64,000 nt of DNA from Moorena producens 3L (GTDB lineage: Bacteria > Cyanobacteriota > Cyanobacteriia > Cyanobacteriales > Coleofasciculaceae): assembly GCF_000211815.1 (NCBI RefSeq), contig NZ_GL890973.1:37663-101662 (forward strand), written 5' to 3'. Below, piece after piece: positions 36,082-44,486 of this stretch. Below the pieces are notes generated by a model that was not told the DNA's origin, ran no database searches, and saw only the letters and a program-made list of their open reading frames with translations. The stretch's first letter is position 1, and the number at the start of each line of letters is the position of its first letter. The position numbers were made by a program, and so were the translations under genes.

Positions 36082-36963
36082 ATGGTGCATACTATGAATC
36101 GTGATGAATTCCTAAAACGCTACGAAGCTGGTGAAAGAGATTTTTCTGGTATTAATTTGAAAAAGGCTAACTTAAAAAGTACTAATTTCAAGGGTGTTTG
36201 TCTAAAAAATGCGGACTTGAGTAATGCTGATTTAGAGGAAGCTACTTGGGATGATGTAGATCTAAGTCATGCTAACTTGAGGAATGCTTACCTATACGAA
36301 ACCACTATCGAAAATTCTAACCTTACTAAGGCTAACTTGAGTCATATAGTAGCCTCTGAATCAACCTTGGAAAACTGTGATTTTAGTGGTACTGATCTGA
36401 GTTATGCGGATTTATCTGTAATCTATATAGCTACTAGTAAGCTCAGGGATGCCAATTTTAGTTATGCTACCTTATGTGAGGTTTACGTAGGTGATTCTGA
36501 CCTGAGCAATGCTAACCTCAGTTATGCCCGTATGCTAGGGGTTGATGGCTGGAAAAAAGCTGACCTGAGTAGTATAAATTTTACCAAAGCTATCTATACG
36601 TCATACACTGAGTTTCCGACTGGATTTAACCCATCAAAAGCCGGAGCAATCTTTATTTGTGCCGAGGCTGACTTAAGCGGTTTAGACTTGAAAAATGTCA
36701 ACCTAGGTTATGAAGAACTGTGTGGCGCTAACCTTAGTCATGCTAATTTGAGTGGTGCAAGACTGTATAATACTGACTTGAGAGCCGCCAACCTAAGTTA
36801 TGCCAATTTAGAAGGTGTTGACTTTCATGATGCTGATTTGAGTGAGGCTAATTTCAGCCATGCTAATCTTAAAAAGGCTAAATTAGCTAAGGCTGACTTA
36901 AATGATGCTATTTTCTGTAACACTATTATGCCTAATGGCAGGATTAAAAATAATAATTGTTAG
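36082..36963 (+). CDS. Pentapeptide-repeat protein
   Basis: 293 residues, almost all A(D/N)LSx-type pentapeptides (LKKANLKSTNFKGVCLKNAD and so on), which fold as a right-handed quadrilateral beta helix. A non-repeat insert (about 150-190, VDGWKKADLSSINFTKAIYT...PSKAGAIF) interrupts the helix. No enzyme domain or signal peptide. The family is very common in cyanobacteria and mostly uncharacterised. A second in-frame ATG four codons in is also possible. Confidence 0.88.
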   Translation: MVHTMNRDEFLKRYEAGERDFSGINLKKANLKSTNFKGVCLKNADLSNADLEEATWDDVDLSHANLRNAYLYETTIENSNLTKANLSHIVASESTLENCDFSGTDLSYADLSVIYIATSKLRDANFSYATLCEVYVGDSDLSNANLSYARMLGVDGWKKADLSSINFTKAIYTSYTEFPTGFNPSKAGAIFICAEADLSGLDLKNVNLGYEELCGANLSHANLSGARLYNTDLRAANLSYANLEGVDFHDADLSEANFSHANLKKAKLAKADLNDAIFCNTIMPNGRIKNNNC

Positions 36964-37306
36964 CTAGATCAATCCAGCTCAGTGAGAAGATAATTATTGG
37001 TAATGGGTAATGGCTAATTTTGATTACTCCCGTACCATTGGCTTTCCTTATCAAAGCAGTGATTTTCTTTTCCTTAGACCATTCTTTGAGGCGTTGCTTA
37101 ATAATGGAATGATTTGAATAGTTTTGTGGAATGGGCATCTTGCCCGTTCCTGACGGTGCGACCCGTGGCGAATTTAATTCTTAATGGGTCAAGCGCACCG
37201 GATCTTTTTGGGCAGGCAGGATGTCCACCCCACTCATATTCATTGATTGATTCAGCAACGCCACATTTTTAGCCAATCATACCTTAATTCAGCAACGCCA
37301 AATTTC
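36964..37306. other. Intergenic repeats
   Basis: No gene supported. Contains a palindrome GGAATGGGCA-tct-TGCCCGTTCC (about 37129-37151), a GGTGCG element (37155-37199) and two direct copies of ATTCAGCAACGCCA (near 37249 and 37281). Confidence 0.6.
37155..37199. repeat. GGTGCG palindromic element, copy 2
   Basis: 45 bp, GGTGCGACCCGTGGCGAATT to GGGTCAAGCGCACC. Shares the CCCGTGGCGAATTTAAT core with copy 1 at 2855. Confidence 0.75.
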
Positions 37307-40207
37307 TCAATTGCGCAGAATCAACCGTTGCCGATGAACATGCAACAAACGAAACTCCCGCTGCGCCACCTGCTCCAACATATAAATAATGTGCTCTGGT
37401 CGCAACATCGTGCCATCATTCAAACAACTCCCCACATACCGCAAAACCACCCCAGACTCCGCAACCTCCTCTTCACCATCTTTGGATTTTTGGGGTTCGA
37501 TCACCTCGAAGTCAAATAAGCGATCGCATAAATTCACCCACTGCTTCTTCCCCGACTTCGTAAACCGCTCCCACCAAATTTCCTTACTACCTTTGATTGC
37601 TTCAATCCAACCCTGCCACTCTTCCCAAGACGCTTCTGATATTACCTCAACTCGAATCAAATACTCAGCTCTCTCCAACAGCTGAGTTCCCGCAGGTTCC
37701 TTCAAATCCACTGCTTCAACCCCATACACCGGAATCTCTTTAGGCAACTGAGACACCAGCCTTTCCCTAAACTCCTCAACTGGCATTTTCTCAGTTAACT
37801 CAAACTCCACAATCTCCCCACTGCTAGACGCTCCCAAGGGCAACGCATTAGCAATCATAATCCGAGCATTAGCCCGAAACCCCCCACTATATCGAATTGG
37901 CAGTGACGCCCGTCTTACTGCTCTCTCAAACAGACTTGCCAAATCCAGATGACCCAACAAGGTCATATCCCCCAACTTCCCAAAGCAAACCCGCAGCCGC
38001 TGATCCTTATTAGTATTGGGTTTAAAGTGACCAGCAAATTGCGGAATCTGTGGCGGCTCAATCACTACATTATGACCAAAATCAATCCCACACACACCAC
38101 AGTGAGAACACCCATCAAAGGAACAATCCGGTACCGTTGCTGCATCTAACGCCCGTTGTAAATCTTCCTTGAGCCAATTCTTATCAATTCCCGTATCAAT
38201 ATGATCCCAAGGCAAGGGAGCATCAAGGGCGTTAAGGGTTGACGGTTGAAGGTTAGCTGGTTGAAGGTTAGCTGGTTGAAGGTTAGAAGGTTGAAGGTTA
38301 GAAGGTTGAAGGTTAGAAGGTTGAAGGTTAGAAGGTTGAAGGTTAGTTGGTTGAAGGTTAGTTGGTTGAAGGTTAGCTGGTTGAAGGTTAGTTGGTTGTC
38401 GGTTAGTTGGTTGTCGGTTAGTTGGTTGTAGGTTAGCTGGTTGTAGGTTAGCTGGTTGCTCTGAACTTTCAACCTTGGCCTTTTGGCCACGCTTCGCGAA
38501 CAACCTTCCAACTTGCAACTCTTCTACACCCGCCATCACGTTCCATTCGCCATTTTCTACTTGGCGATATTTCCAGGTCAGACCTGATGAAGCGATCGCA
38601 TTTTCCCAAGCAGCAAATGCCCGATCCAAGCTTTCCATCCAGGAGTCCATCCCTGCCCCCAATTCCCAAGCACGGCGCACCACCGCACTTAAGCGTCTGT
38701 CACCCCGTCCCACGAAATCTTCCATGGCCGAAATCCGAACATCGGTGTAATTAACCTTCACCCCCCTGATCTGACCAAATACTTGTTTGAGTAATTCCTG
38801 CTTGCGTTCAAACTCCGAAGTCGATACGGAATGCCACTGGAATGGGGTGTGAGGTTTTGGGGTAAAATTAGAAACAGTTATGTTAAACTTAATGGTTTTT
38901 CTGCCTTTAGCACGGCACTCCTGCTGCAACCAACGCACCGTTTCCGCAATCCCCAACACATCCATATCCGTTTCACCGGGCAAACCAATCATAAAATAGA
39001 GCTTGACTTTCTCCCAGCCTTGCTCAAATGCCGTCTTTACTCCCCTGAGCAGTTCTTCATTAGTCAGTCCCTTATTAACAATATCCCGCATCCGCTGAGT
39101 TCCTGCTTCTGGGGCAAAGGTCAAGCCACTCTGCCGATTGCCCCCTAGGATATTGGCAATATTCTCATCAAAGCGGTCTACCCGCTGACTCGGTAGGGAC
39201 AAGGAAATATTCTGATCCTTAAGACGATTTTTGATTTCCATCCCCACCGCTGGTAGAGCCAGGTAATCCGAACAACTCAGGGATAGAAGGGAAAACTCGT
39301 TATACCCTGTAGCACGCATCCCTTGTTCAATAGCTTCCACCACTTTTTCTGGTTCCACATCCCGCGCTGGTCGAGTCAGCATCCCAGGTTGGCAGAAGCG
39401 ACAACCCCGAGTACAGCCCCGTCGCACTTCGATCTTGAGTCGGTCATGAACCGTTTGGATATAGGGTACTAGTCCAATAGCATAGGCAGGCATCGGTGTA
39501 GCCACACGCCGCAAAATCCGCTTCGGCACATCAGGGCGGTTGGGTTTAACTGAGCCATCCTCAGTCATATCATAGAATTGGGGGACATACACCCCTGGTA
39601 TCTGAGCCAAATCCAGGAGTAACGCTTCTCGACTTAAGCCAGCTGCTTTGCCTTCTTCGATTACTAAGCCAATCTCTGGCAACAATTCTTCCCCATCGCC
39701 AAGATCAACAAAATCTAAGAAATCAGCATAGGGTTCAGGATTCGATGTCGCCGTTTGTCCACCTGCAAAAATTAGGGGTATTTCCGATATATCAAACTGA
39801 GCACGGTCTTTCCAGGTCAGGGGAATTCCTCCCAAATCCAACATTTCCAAGATGTTGGTTGCCCCTAATTCATAGCTAAGGCTAAAGCCAATAATATCAA
39901 AATCTTTCAGAGGTCGCCGATTCTCGACAGCAAACAGAGGGGTTTGAGTGGAACGTAATTTAGCTGCCAAGTCTGGGGCAGGTAGATAGGCGCGATCGCA
40001 TAATTGCCTAGGTTGATAATTCAATATATTGTAGAGGATGATATGGCCTAAGTTAGAAGCCCCCACTTCATAGATTTCTGGATAAGTCAATACCCAGCGT
40101 ACCTCAGCTTCTTCCCAAGGTTTATGGACTGCTCCCAACTCGTTACCTAAGTAACGGGCTGGTCTGTTGATGTCTGGTGTTAATATTTCCTCTACAGTGA
40201 TTGCCAT
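37307..40207 (-). CDS. TIGR03960-type radical SAM protein fused to DUF2344
   Basis: 966 residues. The first half has a B12-binding-like N-terminus and a radical SAM core with the [4Fe-4S] ligands Cys265, Cys269, Cys272 (RRGCTRGCRFCQPG), then LTFAPEAGTQRMRDIVNKGL and LYFMIGLPGETDMDV. A Cys cluster (CSFDGCSHCGVCG, about 700-712) precedes the TIGR03936/DUF2344 C-terminus (about 740-966, RVCFGKLGDMTLLGHLDLAS). The combination is known as a two-domain arrangement often fused in cyanobacteria; the reaction is unknown, perhaps RNA modification. Residues 584-662 are an unusual low-complexity linker of about 16 LQPxN units encoded by a 15-bp tandem repeat (38222-38458), lying exactly between the two halves. 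Confidence 0.93.
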   Translation of the reverse strand: MAITVEEILTPDINRPARYLGNELGAVHKPWEEAEVRWVLTYPEIYEVGASNLGHIILYNILNYQPRQLCDRAYLPAPDLAAKLRSTQTPLFAVENRRPLKDFDIIGFSLSYELGATNILEMLDLGGIPLTWKDRAQFDISEIPLIFAGGQTATSNPEPYADFLDFVDLGDGEELLPEIGLVIEEGKAAGLSREALLLDLAQIPGVYVPQFYDMTEDGSVKPNRPDVPKRILRRVATPMPAYAIGLVPYIQTVHDRLKIEVRRGCTRGCRFCQPGMLTRPARDVEPEKVVEAIEQGMRATGYNEFSLLSLSCSDYLALPAVGMEIKNRLKDQNISLSLPSQRVDRFDENIANILGGNRQSGLTFAPEAGTQRMRDIVNKGLTNEELLRGVKTAFEQGWEKVKLYFMIGLPGETDMDVLGIAETVRWLQQECRAKGRKTIKFNITVSNFTPKPHTPFQWHSVSTSEFERKQELLKQVFGQIRGVKVNYTDVRISAMEDFVGRGDRRLSAVVRRAWELGAGMDSWMESLDRAFAAWENAIASSGLTWKYRQVENGEWNVMAGVEELQVGRLFAKRGQKAKVESSEQPANLQPANLQPTNRQPTNRQPTNLQPANLQPTNLQPTNLQPSNLQPSNLQPSNLQPSNLQPANLQPANLQPSTLNALDAPLPWDHIDTGIDKNWLKEDLQRALDAATVPDCSFDGCSHCGVCGIDFGHNVVIEPPQIPQFAGHFKPNTNKDQRLRVCFGKLGDMTLLGHLDLASLFERAVRRASLPIRYSGGFRANARIMIANALPLGASSSGEIVEFELTEKMPVEEFRERLVSQLPKEIPVYGVEAVDLKEPAGTQLLERAEYLIRVEVISEASWEEWQGWIEAIKGSKEIWWERFTKSGKKQWVNLCDRLFDFEVIEPQKSKDGEEEVAESGVVLRYVGSCLNDGTMLRPEHIIYMLEQVAQREFRLLHVHRQRLILRN
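38222..38458 (-). repeat. 15-bp tandem repeat inside the radical SAM gene
   Basis: About 16 units of GGTTGAAGGTTAGxT (plus-strand view), varying at one or two positions. The 15-bp period keeps the reading frame open and codes for LQPAN/LQPSN/LQPTN. The unit resembles the intergenic heptamer array at 6308-6362. Confidence 0.9.
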
Positions 40208-40453
40208 AGAAACTTTATTACTGCTTTCAATGCAGTTAACCCTGATCCACCTTTGATTTTATCAGTACTCAGGCTAGAGATAAGGGGGTGAAGGTGGATG
40301 AAGTGAGGGAGATAATAACCACCATACTTCTTAACTGGTATTTCCCTATCTCCTCCCATCATCATCGCTGTAAGCACTTAATCTTCCCAAGATTTCCTAT
40401 GATTTTGCTGCACTCAGAGCCATTGAGTTAGCTTCCCAACCTACTCCAACCCC

Positions 40454-40786
40454 CTAGAGGGCTGTAGCAAAAGCCTCATGGCTGTCAAAAATCTCAAACA
40501 CCCCATCTAATTTAGTTAGCTCCAGCATAATTCGAATTGAAGGAGCTACGGAGCAAAGACCAAAGCGCCTCTCTAGACTTCTTGCTAGCTTCAGACCATG
40601 AATTAAGGCCATTAAGCCAGCACTGTCGAGAGACTCTAACTGATGCATATCAACCAACAAAGCCGAATCCTCAGCAGCCACCACAGCTTCTGTCAACTGA
40701 CTTTTAAACTCAATTGCATTAGAAGCGTTAATATGACCGGAAGGTTGAATAATTCTTAATTTTGCACTCAGGGTCGCCTGTGTCAT
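40454..40786 (-). CDS. STAS-domain anti-sigma-factor antagonist
   Basis: Start at ATG 40786 (MTQATLSAKLRIIQPSGHIN); an in-frame start 15 bases upstream is possible. 110 residues. SpoIIAA-like STAS fold: IIQPSGHINASNAIEFKSQL, ALLVDMHQLESLDSAGLMAL with the phosphorylatable Ser in LDSAGL. It probably acts in a partner-switching pathway with an anti-sigma kinase encoded elsewhere. Confidence 0.9.
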   Translation of the reverse strand: MTQATLSAKLRIIQPSGHINASNAIEFKSQLTEAVVAAEDSALLVDMHQLESLDSAGLMALIHGLKLARSLERRFGLCSVAPSIRIMLELTKLDGVFEIFDSHEAFATAL

Positions 40787-41562
40787 GAGTAGACTCCTCA
40801 CTTGGTCAAATCCAATAAAATTTTATAGAGAATATATTGAAGATAGTATGGAATTTCGCTAATTCCATACCACTTCTGATAGACTTTGCCGAATCTTTAC
40901 AGATTGCTAATGGTTTTTGAAATCTTCATTAAACTTACCATCAAAATGTATCATATATTACTTTTTTTCAAGTTAAGTAATTTATTTTTCATTTCCGATG
41001 GTCTAAGTTGCTAAGAGCATGGCTCAGTTGATGCCTATAAGTAGGGATTAAATTTTAATAATTTTTGTTACGTTAACTAAATAGAGCTGCCCTGACATAG
41101 AAATATAATACTTTTTGTTATAGGCTTGAGCCAAATGTTTAGCCTTAGATAAGTATAACGTTAACTAGGGTGTAGAGGCAAGTAGTACTAAGCAGTATGT
41201 CCTTATAACTGCCTTAGGTGCGCTTGACCCATTAAGAATTAAATTCGCACCTATTGGTGCGCGCCTCCAAGGGCGAATAAATCGCCCTTGGGTCGCACCT
41301 ATTGGCTTTGCCAACGCTACGCGAACGGGTCGCACCTAAACTTCAATACCTCTAACCCTTGAAACGGCATAGCTTCTTCCGTTGAGGTTAAGCTTTCTGA
41401 GTTAAGTCCAAAAGGCATATAATATATATGTAATATATATGTCAGAGAGTACCAATCCACCTCATCAGTGATTTAGATCACATCCCAATAAGATAAAGAT
41501 CACTATAGTGGCTAGTAATTTCAGAAGACAATAAAGTTATATGGAATTGTGGGTAAGTAATT
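40787..41562. other. Long AT-rich intergenic region
   Basis: About 775 bases without a gene. It holds the long GGTGCG composite (41217-41336) and an AT-rich repeat (TATAATATATATGTAATATA, about 41415-41442) ahead of the next gene. Confidence 0.5.
41217..41336. repeat. GGTGCG element, long composite copy 3
   Basis: About 120 bp. Starts GGTGCGCTTGACCCATTAAG, contains internal CGCACC/GGTGCG ends and the palindrome AAGGGCGA-ataaa-TCGCCCTT, then CGCTACGCGAACGGGTCGCACC. It looks like two or three elements inserted into or joined with one another. Confidence 0.7.
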
Positions 41563-41757
41563 GTGAAAACTACATTTGTTATTCGTCAACTAGTAGAAAA
41601 AGCCCTCTATATTAGGAAATTGACTCCTGATATAGAAAATGCAATTAACTACGAACTAACTCAAACTGGTTACATCTCTGATGTGGATTACGAAGCACTG
41701 GAATTATTAATGTCTGAGATGGATGCTGGTCGTGTACAGCTAGTTCCGAGTCACTAG
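41563..41757 (+). CDS. Small conserved cyanobacterial-type protein
   Basis: 64 residues from GTG 41563. KTTFVIRQLVEKALYIRKLT, YELTQTGYISDVDYEALELL and MSEMDAGRVQLVPSH. Soluble and mostly helical. I recall similar small proteins in other cyanobacteria but no function. No neighbour suggests a pathway. Confidence 0.6.
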   Translation: MKTTFVIRQLVEKALYIRKLTPDIENAINYELTQTGYISDVDYEALELLMSEMDAGRVQLVPSH

Positions 41758-41997
41758 AAAAAGTGGTTATAAACTAAGGCTAGACCAGCTCGGAGGCTTG
41801 GTAACTACTCCATGACTTTTAGCCATGACTTTTAGCCATGACTTTCAGGGTTGGGGCAAGCTCTGACAGCTACATGTGGCAAAACCCCTACAACTTTAGT
41901 TTACTCTCCTAAGGGGTCTGACTTGCTACTGCTTGAGTCGTGATCAGATCACCATTGAGTTGGCAAAGTCCTATTACCGATTAACCATTAAAAAAAC

Positions 41998-42393
41998 TTA
42001 AAACTTTTCAGGATAAGCTTGCCAAACTGCACAGATAAAATAACTTAGTTGCTGGCGAGCATCAGGGTCACTTTCTACATTGACATCAGGGTCATCTAAC
42101 CGAACCAAGAGGGGAATTACTTCAGTGTCTAAGGCTAGTCGTAATAAACTCGCTGGCCAAAGTAAATCCGGTCCAGAGCGTAGGTCGTAAAGAGTAAGCT
42201 GTTCAGGGAGTTCCACTGGCACAGGCTCTTGACTATGCAAGGTGACCAATATCATAGAACGCACCCAACACATTTGTCGCGATGACACAAATTCGATCAC
42301 TTCAGCGTATAAACGAGTATTGTCATGCTCTAAACAAATAATCTGATGAGGCTGGAACTCGTAAACCAAACTCCTTGATAGGTCTTTATTCAC
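41998..42393 (-). CDS. Hypothetical protein
   Basis: 131 residues, soluble, acidic. IICLEHDNTRLYAEVIEFVS, CWVRSMILV and LTLYDLRSGPDLLWPASLLR look like a conserved cyanobacterial family of unknown function. It is separated by 185 bases from the divergent next gene. Confidence 0.65.
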   Translation of the reverse strand: MNKDLSRSLVYEFQPHQIICLEHDNTRLYAEVIEFVSSRQMCWVRSMILVTLHSQEPVPVELPEQLTLYDLRSGPDLLWPASLLRLALDTEVIPLLVRLDDPDVNVESDPDARQQLSYFICAVWQAYPEKF

Positions 42394-42578
42394 CAGGCAT
42401 CAATTCCTAAATTGAGTCATTGCGATACAATATAATGTTCATATTACCAGTTTGGTTAACGGGGGTATTAGACCCAGATTTGCCATGACTGGAAGTCAGA
42501 GGCTGTCTCACTGCTCATCTTTGCTATGATGTATTAATTCAACTTAGTCTCAATAGATTTAATACCATAGCATAGATT

Positions 42579-42923
42579 ATGAAAGTCCAAGTTTCAGTCG
42601 TGTTTAGCAATCCCGTGGATTTCGTTAATTTTTCTCATCAGGCACTGCCTCGATTTTGCGTCGATCTGCCTTTTAAACCTCGCGCTATCCCAGTTGAAGA
42701 ACTGTTGCCCAACGTCCCTATGATTGATAGCAATTCAGACGATTGGACAACAGACCTGCCCTTCGAGCAAATAGAATACAAGGAAGAAGGAGCAGAGGAA
42801 TATGCCAAAATGGTAGTAGTAGTGGAAATCCCACAGGATGATATGCCCTTGTTTGAAGATGTAGTTAAGTCGTTTGGGGGAAAGATTATGCCATCAGAGG
42901 GGTTGGATGTAATGGACATGTAG
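42579..42923 (+). CDS. Hypothetical protein
   Basis: 114 residues, soluble, acidic (DDWTTDLPFEQIEYKEEGAE). No domain recognised. Codon use and composition look ordinary. The stop is followed by a direct repeat of GTGGACATGTAG. Confidence 0.5.
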   Translation: MKVQVSVVFSNPVDFVNFSHQALPRFCVDLPFKPRAIPVEELLPNVPMIDSNSDDWTTDLPFEQIEYKEEGAEEYAKMVVVVEIPQDDMPLFEDVVKSFGGKIMPSEGLDVMDM

Positions 42924-43065
42924 TGGACATGTAGTTTACACCCCATATCTTACCCATAACCTGGCTTGTAGATCATAGAAATTCCTTGTTAATCTTGATC
43001 GAAAATTCAAGACTATCACAAAATATGTTTGAAGGAAAAATAGTCTGGAATACACAAGGAATGAA

Positions 43066-44259
43066 ATGACCTCTAAGCAGGATAAACCTGAGGTGGCTAA
43101 AATCCTCGAACCATTCAAACTCGCATTGGCTGAGCATCTGAGTAACCCTGATGTTGTCTTAGACGAGGTACTGGCATGGACTGGCTCTCAGCCTTTTTTG
43201 ACCCAGAAGCTTTGTCAAGTTATCCTTGACTCTAAATCTCCCATCCCTGTTGGTGAGGAAGCTCTCAAAGTCGAAGAACTAGTCAAAACTCACTTCGTTG
43301 AAAATTGGGAAACTCAGGAAGCCGCTGAACTTCTGCAAGATATTCGTAGTTTCTTGCTCGAAGAACAATTCCTGCGGCTATATCAGAAAATTTTGCAGGG
43401 AGTCATGATGGCAAATGACAGTTGGGAACAAAAAGTGTTGCTCAACTCCGGTGTGGTGATTAACCAGGGGGGAAATTTAAAAGTTTCTAACCGTATTTAT
43501 GAGGTTGTTTTTAATCACAGCTGGGTAGCTCAAGAGTTAGCACAGTTGACCAGTACAGACTATTGGTTGGCATCTGAGCTGACGACAGATGCTACTGATC
43601 AAGCCATCGCCATTGCTTTTCCTAACCTACCAATCACCCCAGTTACTCAAGACCAAGATCTCACAACTGACCAGCCTAAACACTCAGAGCTGACAACTGA
43701 TGAACCCAAACACCCAGATCTAACAACTGACGAGCCCAACCAATCAACTGTAGTACCTTTAGAGCCAGACCAAGCCACAACCTTGGCTACCTCATCAGCT
43801 AGCAGAATCCCATCACCCATTAGTTTTTGGGGTGGCTTGATCGCCTTGTTTCTAGTCATTACCTTTGGTGTATTTCAGTGTACTAGTGCTAGAAGAGCAG
43901 ACGATCAACTAAAAAACCTTGCTTCTGAGGACATATGCAGACGCCAATTTACTACCAGAAAAGAACAAATAGAGCAACTTAGAAAGATAAAGAGTCAAAA
44001 TAGTGCTTTTCCCAAGCTATGTCAGTCAATGTTAGATCAATTGCAGTTTTCCTATGCTATAGAAGAGCTCGCTAGTCAAGGTGAATTCAAGCAAGCTACT
44101 ATAAATCTTTGTAAAGTATCAGAGCGTTACTACCAGTTTAAACAAAAATCTCTTCCACGTTTTTTCCGTCGATGGGATAGGAATAATGAGAATTATGCTA
44201 ATTGGTTGAGAAACTATCTAATAAAATTAGATTGTCCAGCTGCTAAATATTTGGGGTAA
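43066..44259 (+). CDS. AAA_35-type C-terminal domain fused to a membrane segment
   Basis: 397 residues, start preceded by AAGGA. Residues about 25-165 match from memory the winged-helix C-terminal part of cyanobacterial AAA_35 proteins (VLAWTGSQPFLTQKLCQVIL, VENWETQEAAELLQDIRSFL, NLKVSNRIYEVVFNHSWV), but no P-loop ATPase precedes it. A linker of three 10-residue repeats follows (DLTTDQPKHS, ELTTDEPKHP, DLTTDEPNQS), then one membrane span (about 247-267, FWGGLIALFLVITFGVF) and a Cys-containing C-terminal domain of unknown type. Other cyanobacterial AAA_35 proteins continue into WD40 or similar; this orphan may sense at the membrane. Confidence 0.65.
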   Translation: MTSKQDKPEVAKILEPFKLALAEHLSNPDVVLDEVLAWTGSQPFLTQKLCQVILDSKSPIPVGEEALKVEELVKTHFVENWETQEAAELLQDIRSFLLEEQFLRLYQKILQGVMMANDSWEQKVLLNSGVVINQGGNLKVSNRIYEVVFNHSWVAQELAQLTSTDYWLASELTTDATDQAIAIAFPNLPITPVTQDQDLTTDQPKHSELTTDEPKHPDLTTDEPNQSTVVPLEPDQATTLATSSASRIPSPISFWGGLIALFLVITFGVFQCTSARRADDQLKNLASEDICRRQFTTRKEQIEQLRKIKSQNSAFPKLCQSMLDQLQFSYAIEELASQGEFKQATINLCKVSERYYQFKQKSLPRFFRRWDRNNENYANWLRNYLIKLDCPAAKYLG

Positions 44260-44486
44260 TCAATTGTTAAATTGTTAAATTGTTAAATTAAATTGTTAAA
44301 TCAGTAGTTGTGGCAACAGGGAACAGGGAATAGGAAATTCATGCATGGATTTTTAGCAAACAGTTAACTAAATAACTAATTAATTTAACTAATTAATCTA
44401 ACTTAATAGACTGGTTTTAGTCAATAAAAATTTATTTTATTGCCTACTTTTAAAGACTTAGCTATTTACTGATAAGCCAGATTCTT

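Noticed and set aside
36944..37138. 64-codon minus-strand frame (KQRLKEWSKEKKITALIRKA)
   Set aside because: Overlaps the pentapeptide gene end and repeats; possibly an old fragment, but nothing identifies it.
38146..38511. Alternative frames of NQLTF and KVSWL repeats
   Set aside because: They are other frames of the 15-bp repeat within the radical SAM gene.
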